From NCBI GenBank assembly GCA_964544295.1, contig CAZJBJ010000192.1, positions 1 to 5,223 on the forward strand: a stretch of 5,223 nt of DNA, written 5' to 3'. A program made the translations under genes and the position numbers. Below the pieces are notes generated by a model that searched no databases, was not told the DNA's origin, and was given only the letters and a program-made list of their open reading frames with translations. The first letter of the stretch is position 1. Every line of letters starts with the position of its first letter. The stretch is from JAENVU01 sp964544295. GTDB taxonomy: Bacteria; Actinomycetota; Acidimicrobiia; IMCC26256; JAENVU01. Shown one piece after another: positions 1 to 5,223 of this stretch.

Positions 1-1419
1 GTGCCCTCCGGCACGGTGACCTTCACCGACGGTGCGACCGCCATGGCGACGGTGGCCCTCTCCGACGGCACCGCCACCATGACCACGGCGACACTCGCAC
101 CCGGCCCCCATGCACTGACCGCGACCTACGACGGCTCGCCGGACTTCGCGCCCGGGACGAGCGCACCGGTCACGGAGACCGTGAGCGGAGCCCTGGTGTT
201 CGTCGACCAGGCGAACCCGGCCTGCAAGACGACCGGCACCGGAGCCGGAACGTTCCCCACCCCCTACTGCACCATCAACGCCGCCGCCGCCAAGGTCGTA
301 CCCGGCGTCACCGTCCAGGTCGCGGCCGGCACCTACACCGAGAAGGTCACGATCGGCGCGAGCGGGACGGCGAGCGCACCGATCACGTTGACTCCGCTCC
401 CGGGTGCGAACGTGACGGTTGCGAACGGGGCCAACGGCTTCGTGCTCACCAACAAGAGCTACGTCACGATTCGCGGTTTCACGATCGACGGCACCAAGAA
501 TCCGGGCATCACCGTCAGCGGCGGGTCGAACATCACCGTCGACGGGAATCGGGTCTCCCATGCGGGAACGCCGGTCAGCGGCTCGACCGCCGTCGGCATC
601 AAGCTCAGCGGCGCGACCGATTCGGTGGTCGTCAACAACATCACGGATCACAACTCCGACGCCGGCATCCTGGTGACCACCGACGCGAACAACAACGTGA
701 TCAGCCACAACAAGTCCTACGCGAATGCTCGGGTGTACATCCGCGCCGCGGCCGGGATCGACATCCGGTCCAGCACGGGCAACGTCGTCATCGGCAACGT
801 CACGCACGACAACGAGGACTCGGGCATCAACCTGTGGACCGGCCTCGCCCAGGGCAGCAACCTCGCCACCAACAACGTGGTCTACGCGAACGGTGATCAC
901 GGCATCGACTGCCACAACGCGATCGACGTGCGGGTGATCGCGAACACCGTCTTCGGCAACTCCGACTCGGGCATCGAGATGACGAACTCGACCGGCAGCA
1001 TCCTGGCCAACAACATCAGCGTCGACAACGGGATCGGCAGTCTGCGGACCTCCGGCAACATCCGCGCCGACGCCGCGTCGTCACCGACGGCGACCGTCAA
1101 CGACGACCTCGTGTTCCTGCGGACTCCCGGCGTCATGATCGACTGGGGTGGCGTGAAGTACTCCTCGCTCGCCGCGTTCCGCGCCGCCACCGGCCAGGAA
1201 GTCCGCGGCGCCGAGGCCGACCCGCGCTTCACCGACGCAACCGGACGGAACTTCCGACTCCTCGCCGGATCTCCTGCGATCGACGCCGCCAACTCGGCTG
1301 TGCCGGGTCAGCCGCTCGTCGACTTCGACGGCCTCGGCCGGTACGACGACGTCGTTGTCGACACCGGCACGGGCCCGATCACCTTCGCCGACCGCGGCGC
1401 GTTCGAATACCGCCCGTAA
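1..1419 (+). CDS. Secreted Ig-like / right-handed parallel beta-helix protein (C-terminal part, 5' truncated)
   Basis: The reading frame is open at base 1 and ends at TAA 1417-1419, giving 472 visible residues. The GTG at base 1 is probably an internal valine, because residues 1-62 are only the second half of a bacterial Ig-like domain of the Big_3_5 type (PSGTVTFTDG near the start, HALTATYDG, then APVTETV). The upstream half, other domains and a signal peptide should lie outside the window. Residues about 66-130 (VFVDQANPAC, C75 and C90, VQVAAGTYTEKV) form the N-terminal cap common in secreted beta-helix proteins. Residues about 150-345 are short Asn/Gly/Ile-rich coils (VTIRGFTIDG, GNVVIGNVTHDNEDSGINL, GIEMTNSTGSILANNIS), as in PbH1 repeats. 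The tail has the frequent ending FRLLAGSPAIDAANS and DRGAFEY. Such folds occur in polysaccharide lyases, C5-epimerases and adhesins. I see no decisive active-site motif, so the activity is open. It converges on the stress-protein gene. Confidence 0.88.
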   Translation: MPSGTVTFTDGATAMATVALSDGTATMTTATLAPGPHALTATYDGSPDFAPGTSAPVTETVSGALVFVDQANPACKTTGTGAGTFPTPYCTINAAAAKVVPGVTVQVAAGTYTEKVTIGASGTASAPITLTPLPGANVTVANGANGFVLTNKSYVTIRGFTIDGTKNPGITVSGGSNITVDGNRVSHAGTPVSGSTAVGIKLSGATDSVVVNNITDHNSDAGILVTTDANNNVISHNKSYANARVYIRAAAGIDIRSSTGNVVIGNVTHDNEDSGINLWTGLAQGSNLATNNVVYANGDHGIDCHNAIDVRVIANTVFGNSDSGIEMTNSTGSILANNISVDNGIGSLRTSGNIRADAASSPTATVNDDLVFLRTPGVMIDWGGVKYSSLAAFRAATGQEVRGAEADPRFTDATGRNFRLLAGSPAIDAANSAVPGQPLVDFDGLGRYDDVVVDTGTGPITFADRGAFEYRP

Positions 1420-1428
1420 CCGCGGGCG
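1411..1428. terminator. Weak GC hairpin at the convergent gene ends
   Basis: CGCCCG at 1411-1416 pairs with CGGGCG at 1423-1428 across a 6-nt loop that contains the TAA of the beta-helix gene. It lies in the junction between two convergent genes and could slow transcription from either side. No T-run follows on either strand, so it is not a canonical intrinsic terminator, and a six-base GC stem can arise by chance in DNA this GC-rich. Confidence 0.2.
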
Positions 1429-1431
1429 TGC

Positions 1432-1875
1432 CTACGGCGTGCGGGTGTCCACGATGAGCACGCTGCAGGGAGCGTGGTGGGAGATGGTGTTCGGCACGCT
1501 GCCGAGCATCCGGCGCATCCCTTCCATCCCGTGGTTTCCGACGACGAGCAGCTCGGCGCCGACCTGCTCGGCCACCTCGATGAGCGCGTCGCTCGGGTCG
1601 CCGGCCACGGCGTGGGTCTCACACACCGTGCCCGCGGCCCGTGCCGCGGCAGCTGCACGATCGACCACCGCACCGGCCGCGACGACGAGCTGGTCCTGCA
1701 CATCGTCGACCTCGATCGGCAGCGCGCCGAAGGCGACGCCGAGCTTGCTGATCGGCCGGTACGCGTGCACGACATCGAGGGTCGCCCCGAAGGCACGCGC
1801 CAGCGCGGCCGCGTGATCGACCGCCGTCGCGGCAGTGTCCGATCCGTCCGTTCCCACCACAATTCTGGAGTACAT
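1432..1875 (-). CDS. Universal stress protein, UspA family
   Basis: A complete 147-residue protein, the usual length of a single Usp domain. UspA-fold proteins are cytoplasmic, usually dimeric, and many bind ATP; they support survival under starvation, hypoxia or oxidative stress by poorly defined means. The N-terminal strand MYSRIVVGTDGS carries the conserved Asp10, HAAALARAFGATLDVVHAYR follows, and the nucleotide-binding loop is G113-N-H-G116 then G125-S126, ending in SVPNTISHHAPCSVLIV. The spacing from G116 to G125 is eight residues rather than the textbook nine (G-2x-G-9x-G-S/T), so ATP binding is likely but not certain. ATG 1875 is the only sensible start: the frame meets a stop at 1903-1905 upstream and residue 1 begins the first beta strand. 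GGGAG abuts this ATG directly, too close for a good ribosome site. It stands alone, divergent from the hydrolase and convergent with the beta-helix gene. Confidence 0.95.
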   Translation of the reverse strand: MYSRIVVGTDGSDTAATAVDHAAALARAFGATLDVVHAYRPISKLGVAFGALPIEVDDVQDQLVVAAGAVVDRAAAAARAAGTVCETHAVAGDPSDALIEVAEQVGAELLVVGNHGMEGMRRMLGSVPNTISHHAPCSVLIVDTRTP

Positions 1876-1956
1876 CTCCCGATCTTGACCGCGAATCGAC
1901 CGTCATGCGACCACACGTCTGAGATTCGGCTCCGGTGCAGGTGAGAGCGCGATTTT

Positions 1957-1970
1957 CCAGGTTCGTCCGG
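1957..1970 (+). repeat. 14-bp direct repeat, copy 1
   Basis: CCAGGTTCGTCCGG occurs here and again at 2029-2042, identical over all 14 bases and 72 bp apart, on the hydrolase side of the divergent region. After each copy the sequence is loosely similar again (both reach TGCCG within a few bases). The role is unknown; a regulator-binding pair is one possibility. Confidence 0.7.
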
Positions 1971-2028
1971 TCATCTGCCGATACCTGACATTGGACGGAG
2001 CACCGCGTGCGAACGCGCGCGGTGGGGG

Positions 2029-2042
2029 CCAGGTTCGTCCGG
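2029..2042 (+). repeat. 14-bp direct repeat, copy 2
   Basis: Second exact copy of CCAGGTTCGTCCGG, 24 bp before ATG 2067. If translation starts at ATG 2067 this copy is in the untranslated leader. If it starts at GTG 2007 the copy is coding (within residues 8-12). This makes the repeat relevant to choosing the start. Confidence 0.7.
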
Positions 2043-2055
2043 AATGCCGTCGCTC

Positions 2056-2060
2056 AGGAG
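2056..2060 (+). promoter_or_regulatory. Ribosome binding site for the hydrolase ATG
   Basis: AGGAG sits six bases before ATG 2067, good spacing for a Shine-Dalgarno site. It competes with GGAG at 1997-2000, six bases before GTG 2007. The AGGAG/ATG pair is preferred because it is the stronger match and gives the shorter, more normal signal-peptide n-region. Confidence 0.65.
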
Positions 2061-2066
2061 TCCGAG

Positions 2067-3251
2067 ATGAACCCCGTCCAGTCACTCGTACGTCGTGATC
2101 CCCATCAGCCTCGTCGTCGTCGCCGACCGCTCGGTCGAGCCCTTGCCCTCGCACTCGGCATCGCCGTGGTGGCAGCCGGGTGTCGAACGCCCGGGACACC
2201 GCCACCGACGGACACACTCCGCATCAGCGGGGCCGAAGTCGCGGGCCGAGCCGGACTTGCACCGGGCGTGGACATCCTCTGGGAATCCGACGCGGACCAG
2301 ACGGCGGACTTCCAGGCCATCAAGGCGTCCGGCGCGACCTGGGTCACCTTGGACGTCGACTGGAACAGCATCCAGGGTGACGGGCCCTCCAGCTTCCGCT
2401 GGGACCGCGCCATGGACCGAGCCGTCATGAACGCCCGCGCCCACGGACTCTCGATCGTCGGCGTGGCGGCCTACAGCCCGCCGTGGGCCCGACGCGCGAA
2501 CTGTCCGGGCGGGACGACCCACTGCCTGCCGGCCAACCCGGCCGACTTCGGCCGGTTCATGGCCGCCGCCGCAGCCCGGTACGGCAACCAGTCCGCGAAC
2601 CCGTGGCTCCGCGGCTCGGTGACTCACTGGCAGATCTGGAACGAGCCGAATCATCAGGAGTTCGCCCAGCCCAAGCCGAACCTGGACGACTACACCGCGC
2701 TCCTCGTCGCCGCCTATCGCAACGTCAAGTCGGCCGACCCGGACGCAGTGGTCATCACCGGAGGTACCGCCCCCGCGCCCGATGCCGCGGACGGCAGTGA
2801 CTACCAACCCGAGACCTGGCTCCGAGGCATCTACGCCCGCGGTGGGGGCGGCAACTTCGATGCCGTGGGGCACCACCCGTACTCGTTCCCGGTGAACCCG
2901 CTCGACGCCCACTCGTGGAACGCGTTCACCCAGACCGAGACACTCCACAACGTGATGGTCGCCCACGGCGATGGCGCGAAGAAGGTGTGGGGTACCGAGA
3001 TGGGCGCGGCCACCGGACTCGCCGCCGGCACCCTGACCGAGGCACAACAAGCCCAGTGGGTACGGGACTATTACTCCGGTTGGAACACCACGTTCCGGTC
3101 CTTCACCGGTCCGCTGATCTGGATGCAGCTTCGCGACTCCGGCACGAATCCCGGTGCCAAGTGGGAGAACCTCGGGCTCCAGTACCGGGACCGCCGGGAG
3201 AAACCGGCCTACGCCGTGTTCCAGGAGGTCATGCGAGCCGGCATCGGCTGA
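2067..3251 (+). CDS. Clan GH-A glycoside hydrolase, probable lipoprotein (GH5/GH39-like, PslG-like)
   Basis: A 394-residue protein counted from ATG 2067. An Arg-rich n-region (five Arg at 16-20) leads to a hydrophobic stretch ending VVAAGC, with Cys39 as probable lipidation site, then a Pro/Thr-rich linker, so it is likely anchored outside the membrane. Residues about 65-390 form a clan GH-A TIM barrel: GATWVTLDVDWNSIQ near the start, WQIWNEPN with Glu193 as acid/base, HHPYS at 269-273, and VWGTEMG with Glu311 as nucleophile. Both glutamates of this retaining-hydrolase pair are present, so it should be active on beta-linked glycans. Cys146 and Cys153 flank a short loop and may form a disulfide. 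The family is unclear: it resembles bacterial 'cellulase family' and GH39 PslG-type endoglycosidases, which cut exopolysaccharide. The substrate cannot be read from sequence. An upstream GTG at 2007 would add 20 residues. It converges on the PKD/DNRLRE gene 21 bp away. Confidence 0.88.
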   Translation: MNPVQSLVRRDPHQPRRRRRPLGRALALALGIAVVAAGCRTPGTPPPTDTLRISGAEVAGRAGLAPGVDILWESDADQTADFQAIKASGATWVTLDVDWNSIQGDGPSSFRWDRAMDRAVMNARAHGLSIVGVAAYSPPWARRANCPGGTTHCLPANPADFGRFMAAAAARYGNQSANPWLRGSVTHWQIWNEPNHQEFAQPKPNLDDYTALLVAAYRNVKSADPDAVVITGGTAPAPDAADGSDYQPETWLRGIYARGGGGNFDAVGHHPYSFPVNPLDAHSWNAFTQTETLHNVMVAHGDGAKKVWGTEMGAATGLAAGTLTEAQQAQWVRDYYSGWNTTFRSFTGPLIWMQLRDSGTNPGAKWENLGLQYRDRREKPAYAVFQEVMRAGIG

Positions 3252-3259
3252 ACGCCGGC
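3237..3259. terminator. Possible hairpin at the hydrolase / PKD gene junction
   Basis: GCCGGC at 3237-3242 can pair with GCCGGC at 3254-3259 around an 11-nt loop that contains the hydrolase TGA. A competing stem, AGCCG 3236-3240 with CGGCT 3245-3249, has a 4-nt loop. Neither is followed by a T-run. Given the 21-bp gap between two convergent genes, some end signal is expected here, but the evidence for this one is weak. Confidence 0.2.
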
Positions 3260-3272
3260 ACCGACTCGCCGC

Positions 3273-5223
3273 TCACCGCGTGATGATCAGCTGCGCCGGG
3301 AACCCGCCTTCGCGACTGGAGAGCTTGACCGTGTTGGTGTCGAGGCTCGAGGCCGCGAACGAGTACAAACCGTCGCCGCTGATCTGACCGGTCACGTCGA
3401 TCTCGATCCACTCACCCGCCGTCACGGGCCCGACGACTGCGAGGTCGGACCCCACCAGGGCCGGCGCGTTCGCCCACGTGATGGTCGACTCGTCCCACGC
3501 ACCCAGGACCCGCCGCCAGATGCCGCCGCTCGCGCCGGAGTCGGTCACGTGAACACGGAGCACCGCCGATGTCGGCGCCGATCCGAGACCGGAGACGTCG
3601 AACTGGAAATACGGCCGGTACTCGTACTGCGCCTTCGGTCCGAGGAGTTTGAGATCCTCGTAGGTCCCGTAGTTCTTCGACGGACTCGATGCACTGATGT
3701 ACGCATCGCCACTGACCGCGAACGTCGACTCGGCCGGCGGTTCGGCAACGTCGACGGTCAATGCCGTCGAGCTGGATCCGACAGAGTTCGTCACGGTGAG
3801 CGTGACCGTGTACTGCCCCGCGGACCCGAAGACGTGATCGGGATTCGGGACCGTGTCGGTGGTGCCGTCACCGAAGTCCCACGCCCAGGACTCGATGCCC
3901 CCGGTGCTGAGATCGGTGAAGCTCACCGCGAGCGGCGCATTCCCCGAGGTCGGCGTCGCGGTGAAGTTGGCCAGCGGTTGTTCGGGCGGCGGGGGTTCCG
4001 AGACCGAGATGACCGTCGACGCGCGGTCGGAGCCCAGCCCGTTGGTCACCGTCAAGGTCACCGTGAAGTCCCCGGCACCCACGAAGGTGTGCGACGGGTC
4101 GGACGCGGTCGAGGTGGTGCCGTCACCGAAGTCCCACGCCCACTGCTCCACGCCACCGGCACTGGTGTCGGTGAAGTCCACGAGCAGCGGCGCTTCGCCT
4201 GACAGACGCGAAGCCGTGAACCCGGCCGTCGGCGCGGTGGGCAGAGCCGTGCGCTCGAGGACCAGCTCAGCCGGGGCGGCGCCCTCGCGGCTCGACATCC
4301 GTGCAGTGTTGGTGCTCTGGCTGATGCCGGCGAACGAGTACGTCCCGTTGCCGGTGACCACATCCGAGACATCGATCTCCACCCACTCGCCCCCCGGGAC
4401 GGAACCCACCGTCGCGAACGGGGATCCGGTGGGAACCGGGGCGTTCACCCAGGTGATCGTGTTCTCGTTCCAGGCCGACGGCACCGAGTACCACGCCCCG
4501 CCGTCCTGACTGCCGTTCGTGACGAACAGGCGGAGCGTTGCGGACTCCGGCGCCGTGTTCAGGCCCTGGACGTCGAAGCTGAGGTACGGCCGGTAGTCCG
4601 TGGGCGAACCCAAGAGCTTCAGTTCGGTGCGGTCGCCGTAGTTCTTCGTCGCGCTCGAACTGCTGACGTAGGCGTCGGCGCTCGGCGTGAGAATCGTGGT
4701 CTGGGACGGTGCCGTCACCGCGATCAGGGTGGAAGCGGTATCGGTCCCGGCGTCGTTGGTCACGGTGAGCGTCACCGTGAACCCGCCGGCGCTGGTGAAC
4801 ACGTGCGACGCGCTCGGTCCGGTCGCGCTCGTTCCGTCCCCGAAGTCCCAGGACGACGATCCGGGCGTCCCCGTGCTGGTGTCGGTGAACGTCACCATCA
4901 ATGGCGCGGCCCCACTCGACGTGGAGGTCGTGAAGCTGGCCGTGGGTGGGATCGCCTGGGCACCGTAGGTGACGTCGAACACGAAGACGGCGTGCTCCTT
5001 CGGATCACTCGACGCGCGGGAGTCATAGCCGTCGGAGACGAAGAACTGATCACCGATGACTTCGACCGCCCGGCTGTCGAGGACGTCGAAGGGGGTGAGA
5101 TCGAGATTCCAACCTGGACGAATTTCGCGGGTGGCGAAGTCGGCCCGCACCAGCCGCTCGCTCGTCGTCACCGCGACCAGATCGCCGTCGTCGGTGAAGT
5201 CGATCCCGTAGGGGCGGATACCC
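3273..5223 (-). CDS. Modular secreted protein with PKD and DNRLRE/CBM96-like domains (C-terminal part, 5' truncated)
   Basis: The frame is open to the right edge and ends at TGA 3273-3275, leaving 649 visible residues. A GTG at 5171 is in frame, but the 17 codons before it (starting GIRPYGIDFTDDGDLVAV) read smoothly into it, so it is almost certainly internal. Numbered from that GTG, residues 1-70 look like the last blades of a beta-propeller (FFVSDGYDSR, AVFVFDV). Then come PKD1 (about 76-155, WDFGDGTS), DNRLRE1 (158-308), PKD2 (312-393) and PKD3 (397-479), both with WAWDFGDGTT, and DNRLRE2 (481-632, ending at the stop). The DNRLRE modules show DAYVSSSS/DAYISASS, KNYG, RPY, ENTITW/ESTITW, EW(V/I)EIDV and SSREG. 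PKD domains are usually spacers in exported proteins, and CBM96-type DNRLRE modules include carbohydrate binders. No catalytic domain and no C-terminal cell-wall anchor is visible. It is probably secreted, with its signal peptide off-window. Confidence 0.88.
   Translation of the reverse strand, partial: GIRPYGIDFTDDGDLVAVTTSERLVRADFATREIRPGWNLDLTPFDVLDSRAVEVIGDQFFVSDGYDSRASSDPKEHAVFVFDVTYGAQAIPPTASFTTSTSSGAAPLMVTFTDTSTGTPGSSSWDFGDGTSATGPSASHVFTSAGGFTVTLTVTNDAGTDTASTLIAVTAPSQTTILTPSADAYVSSSSATKNYGDRTELKLLGSPTDYRPYLSFDVQGLNTAPESATLRLFVTNGSQDGGAWYSVPSAWNENTITWVNAPVPTGSPFATVGSVPGGEWVEIDVSDVVTGNGTYSFAGISQSTNTARMSSREGAAPAELVLERTALPTAPTAGFTASRLSGEAPLLVDFTDTSAGGVEQWAWDFGDGTTSTASDPSHTFVGAGDFTVTLTVTNGLGSDRASTVISVSEPPPPEQPLANFTATPTSGNAPLAVSFTDLSTGGIESWAWDFGDGTTDTVPNPDHVFGSAGQYTVTLTVTNSVGSSSTALTVDVAEPPAESTFAVSGDAYISASSPSKNYGTYEDLKLLGPKAQYEYRPYFQFDVSGLGSAPTSAVLRVHVTDSGASGGIWRRVLGAWDESTITWANAPALVGSDLAVVGPVTAGEWIEIDVTGQISGDGLYSFAASSLDTNTVKLSSREGGFPAQLIITR
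3276..3731 (-). other. DNRLRE/CBM96-like module 2 (protein C-terminus)
   Basis: A beta-sandwich module of about 150 residues running to the stop. Landmarks are DAYISASSPSKNYG, YRPYFQFDVSGL, AWDESTITWANAP, EWIEIDV and SSREGGFPAQLIITR. It aligns along its whole length with module 1, with about half the residues the same by eye. Known members of the CBM96/DNRLRE group include carbohydrate binders; the ligand here is unknown. Confidence 0.75.
3858..3887 (-). repeat. 30-bp exact repeat, copy in PKD3
   Basis: These 30 bases are identical to 4113-4142 and encode WAWDFGDGTT with the same codons in both domains. The offset is 255 bp, exactly 85 codons, as expected for a tandem domain duplication or local gene conversion. 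Confidence 0.85.
4113..4142 (-). repeat. 30-bp exact repeat, copy in PKD2
   Basis: Partner of 3858-3887. The flanking sequence of the two PKD domains has diverged, so identity is concentrated on the conserved WAWDFGDGTT core. Confidence 0.85.
4248..4700 (-). other. DNRLRE/CBM96-like module 1
   Basis: A beta-sandwich module of about 150 residues placed between PKD1 and PKD2. Landmarks are DAYVSSSSATKNYG, YRPYLSFDVQGL, AWNENTITWVNAPVPTGS, EWVEIDVSDVVTGNGTYSF and SSREGAAPAELVLER. Every landmark has a counterpart in module 2, so the two arose by duplication. Confidence 0.75.
4707..4946 (-). other. PKD domain 1
   Basis: About 80 residues from PPTASFTTSTSSGAAPL through SSWDFGDGTS to FTVTLTVTNDAGTDTAST. 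This is the standard PKD fold signature. It follows the propeller-like fragment directly and precedes DNRLRE module 1. It is more divergent than PKD2 and PKD3. Confidence 0.85.

Larger units (their letters stand above)
1876..2066. promoter_or_regulatory. Divergent intergenic region
   Basis: This stretch separates the stress-protein start (1875, minus strand) from the preferred hydrolase start (2067, plus strand), so it must hold control signals for at least one of them and probably both. I found no convincing -35/-10 pair on either strand; TTGACC at 1885-1890 has no partner at a usable distance. It does contain two exact copies of a 14-bp sequence and an imperfect inverted repeat (CGTCC 1964-1968 with GGACG 1993-1997, plus TCA 1971-1973 with TGA 1986-1988). 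No small gene is evident apart from the possible N-terminal extension of the hydrolase from GTG 2007. Confidence 0.55.
3735..4238 (-). repeat. Tandem PKD2-PKD3 duplication inside the modular protein
   Basis: Two consecutive PKD domains of about 85 residues. Each has F-T-A or N-F-T-A at the start, APL, FTD, WAWDFGDGTT, HTF/HVF and YTVTLTVTN or FTVTLTVTN. They are clearly closer to each other than to PKD1 (SSWDFGDGTS, with a differing flank). A Pro-rich hinge (EPPPPEQP) joins them. They probably act as a stiff spacer between the two DNRLRE modules. Confidence 0.8.

Noticed and set aside
1885..1913. TTGACC as a sigma-70 -35 box
   Set aside because: No TATAAT-like hexamer stands 16-18 bp downstream on the same strand (CGACCA is there).
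1308..1916. 202-codon minus-strand frame overlapping the stress-protein gene, and a plus-strand frame at 1474-1944
   Set aside because: Both overlap a complete UspA gene with intact motifs, and their products are Arg/Ser-rich without any domain signal.
2086..2185. Twin-arginine signal in the hydrolase N-terminus
   Set aside because: The Arg run RRRRRPLGR lacks the consensus S-R-R-x-F-L-K pattern, and the lipobox cysteine explains export more simply. A Tat route is not excluded.
2082..3050. 322-codon open frame antisense to the hydrolase
   Set aside because: It lies entirely opposite a gene with clear catalytic motifs. Its product is rich in Arg, Gly and Val with no recognisable domain, as expected for shadow frames in high-GC DNA.
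3858..4142. Two identical 30-bp tracts as a possible CRISPR or mobile-element repeat
   Set aside because: They are in frame, encode the same conserved PKD core, and their 255-bp offset equals one domain length, so protein domain duplication explains them.
3549..4509. Two long plus-strand open frames (3549-4202 and 3853-4509) opposite the PKD/DNRLRE gene
   Set aside because: The minus-strand frame has unmistakable PKD and DNRLRE repeats. The opposite frames are low-complexity (Arg/Gly- or Ser/Val-rich), and their apparent repeats mirror the PKD repeats.
5169..5171. GTG 5171 as the true start of the PKD/DNRLRE gene
   Set aside because: The frame stays open to the window edge, the upstream codons read as continuous propeller-like sequence, and no signal peptide follows this GTG.

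Overview
The window comes from a high-GC bacterium, most likely an actinobacterium. Third codon positions are overwhelmingly G or C. The universal stress protein ends in a form common in Actinobacteria, and the secreted proteins use Ig-like, PKD and DNRLRE modules typical of that phylum. A finer placement (for example Acidimicrobiia) is only a guess. I see no mobile element, tRNA, rRNA or CRISPR array.

The layout is four genes in two convergent pairs. (1) Bases 1-1419 (+) hold the C-terminal part of a large secreted protein: the end of an Ig-like domain followed by a right-handed parallel beta-helix. Its start lies off the left edge. (2) Bases 1432-1875 (-) encode a complete single-domain UspA-family universal stress protein, tail-to-tail with gene 1 and 12 bp apart. 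(3) After a divergent intergenic region (1876-2066) comes a complete clan GH-A (TIM-barrel) glycoside hydrolase, 2067-3251 (+), made as a probable lipoprotein. (4) Bases 3273-5223 (-) hold the C-terminal 649 residues of a large modular secreted protein: propeller-like fragment, PKD, DNRLRE/CBM96-like, PKD, PKD, DNRLRE/CBM96-like. It is tail-to-tail with the hydrolase, 21 bp apart, and runs off the right edge.

Three of the four genes look extracytoplasmic and built to bind or process polysaccharide: a beta-helix of the kind found in lyases and epimerases, a GH-A hydrolase with both catalytic glutamates, and a multidomain protein with two putative carbohydrate-binding modules. A shared role in making, trimming or holding an exopolysaccharide is plausible but inferred. 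The genes do not form one operon, because strands alternate. The stress protein is cytoplasmic and probably unrelated in function.

The less expected signals are an exact 14-bp direct repeat 72 bp apart just upstream of the hydrolase, a rival upstream GTG start for that gene, and a tandem PKD duplication that left a 30-bp exact DNA repeat spaced exactly 85 codons apart. I found nothing that amounts to a clearly new system.
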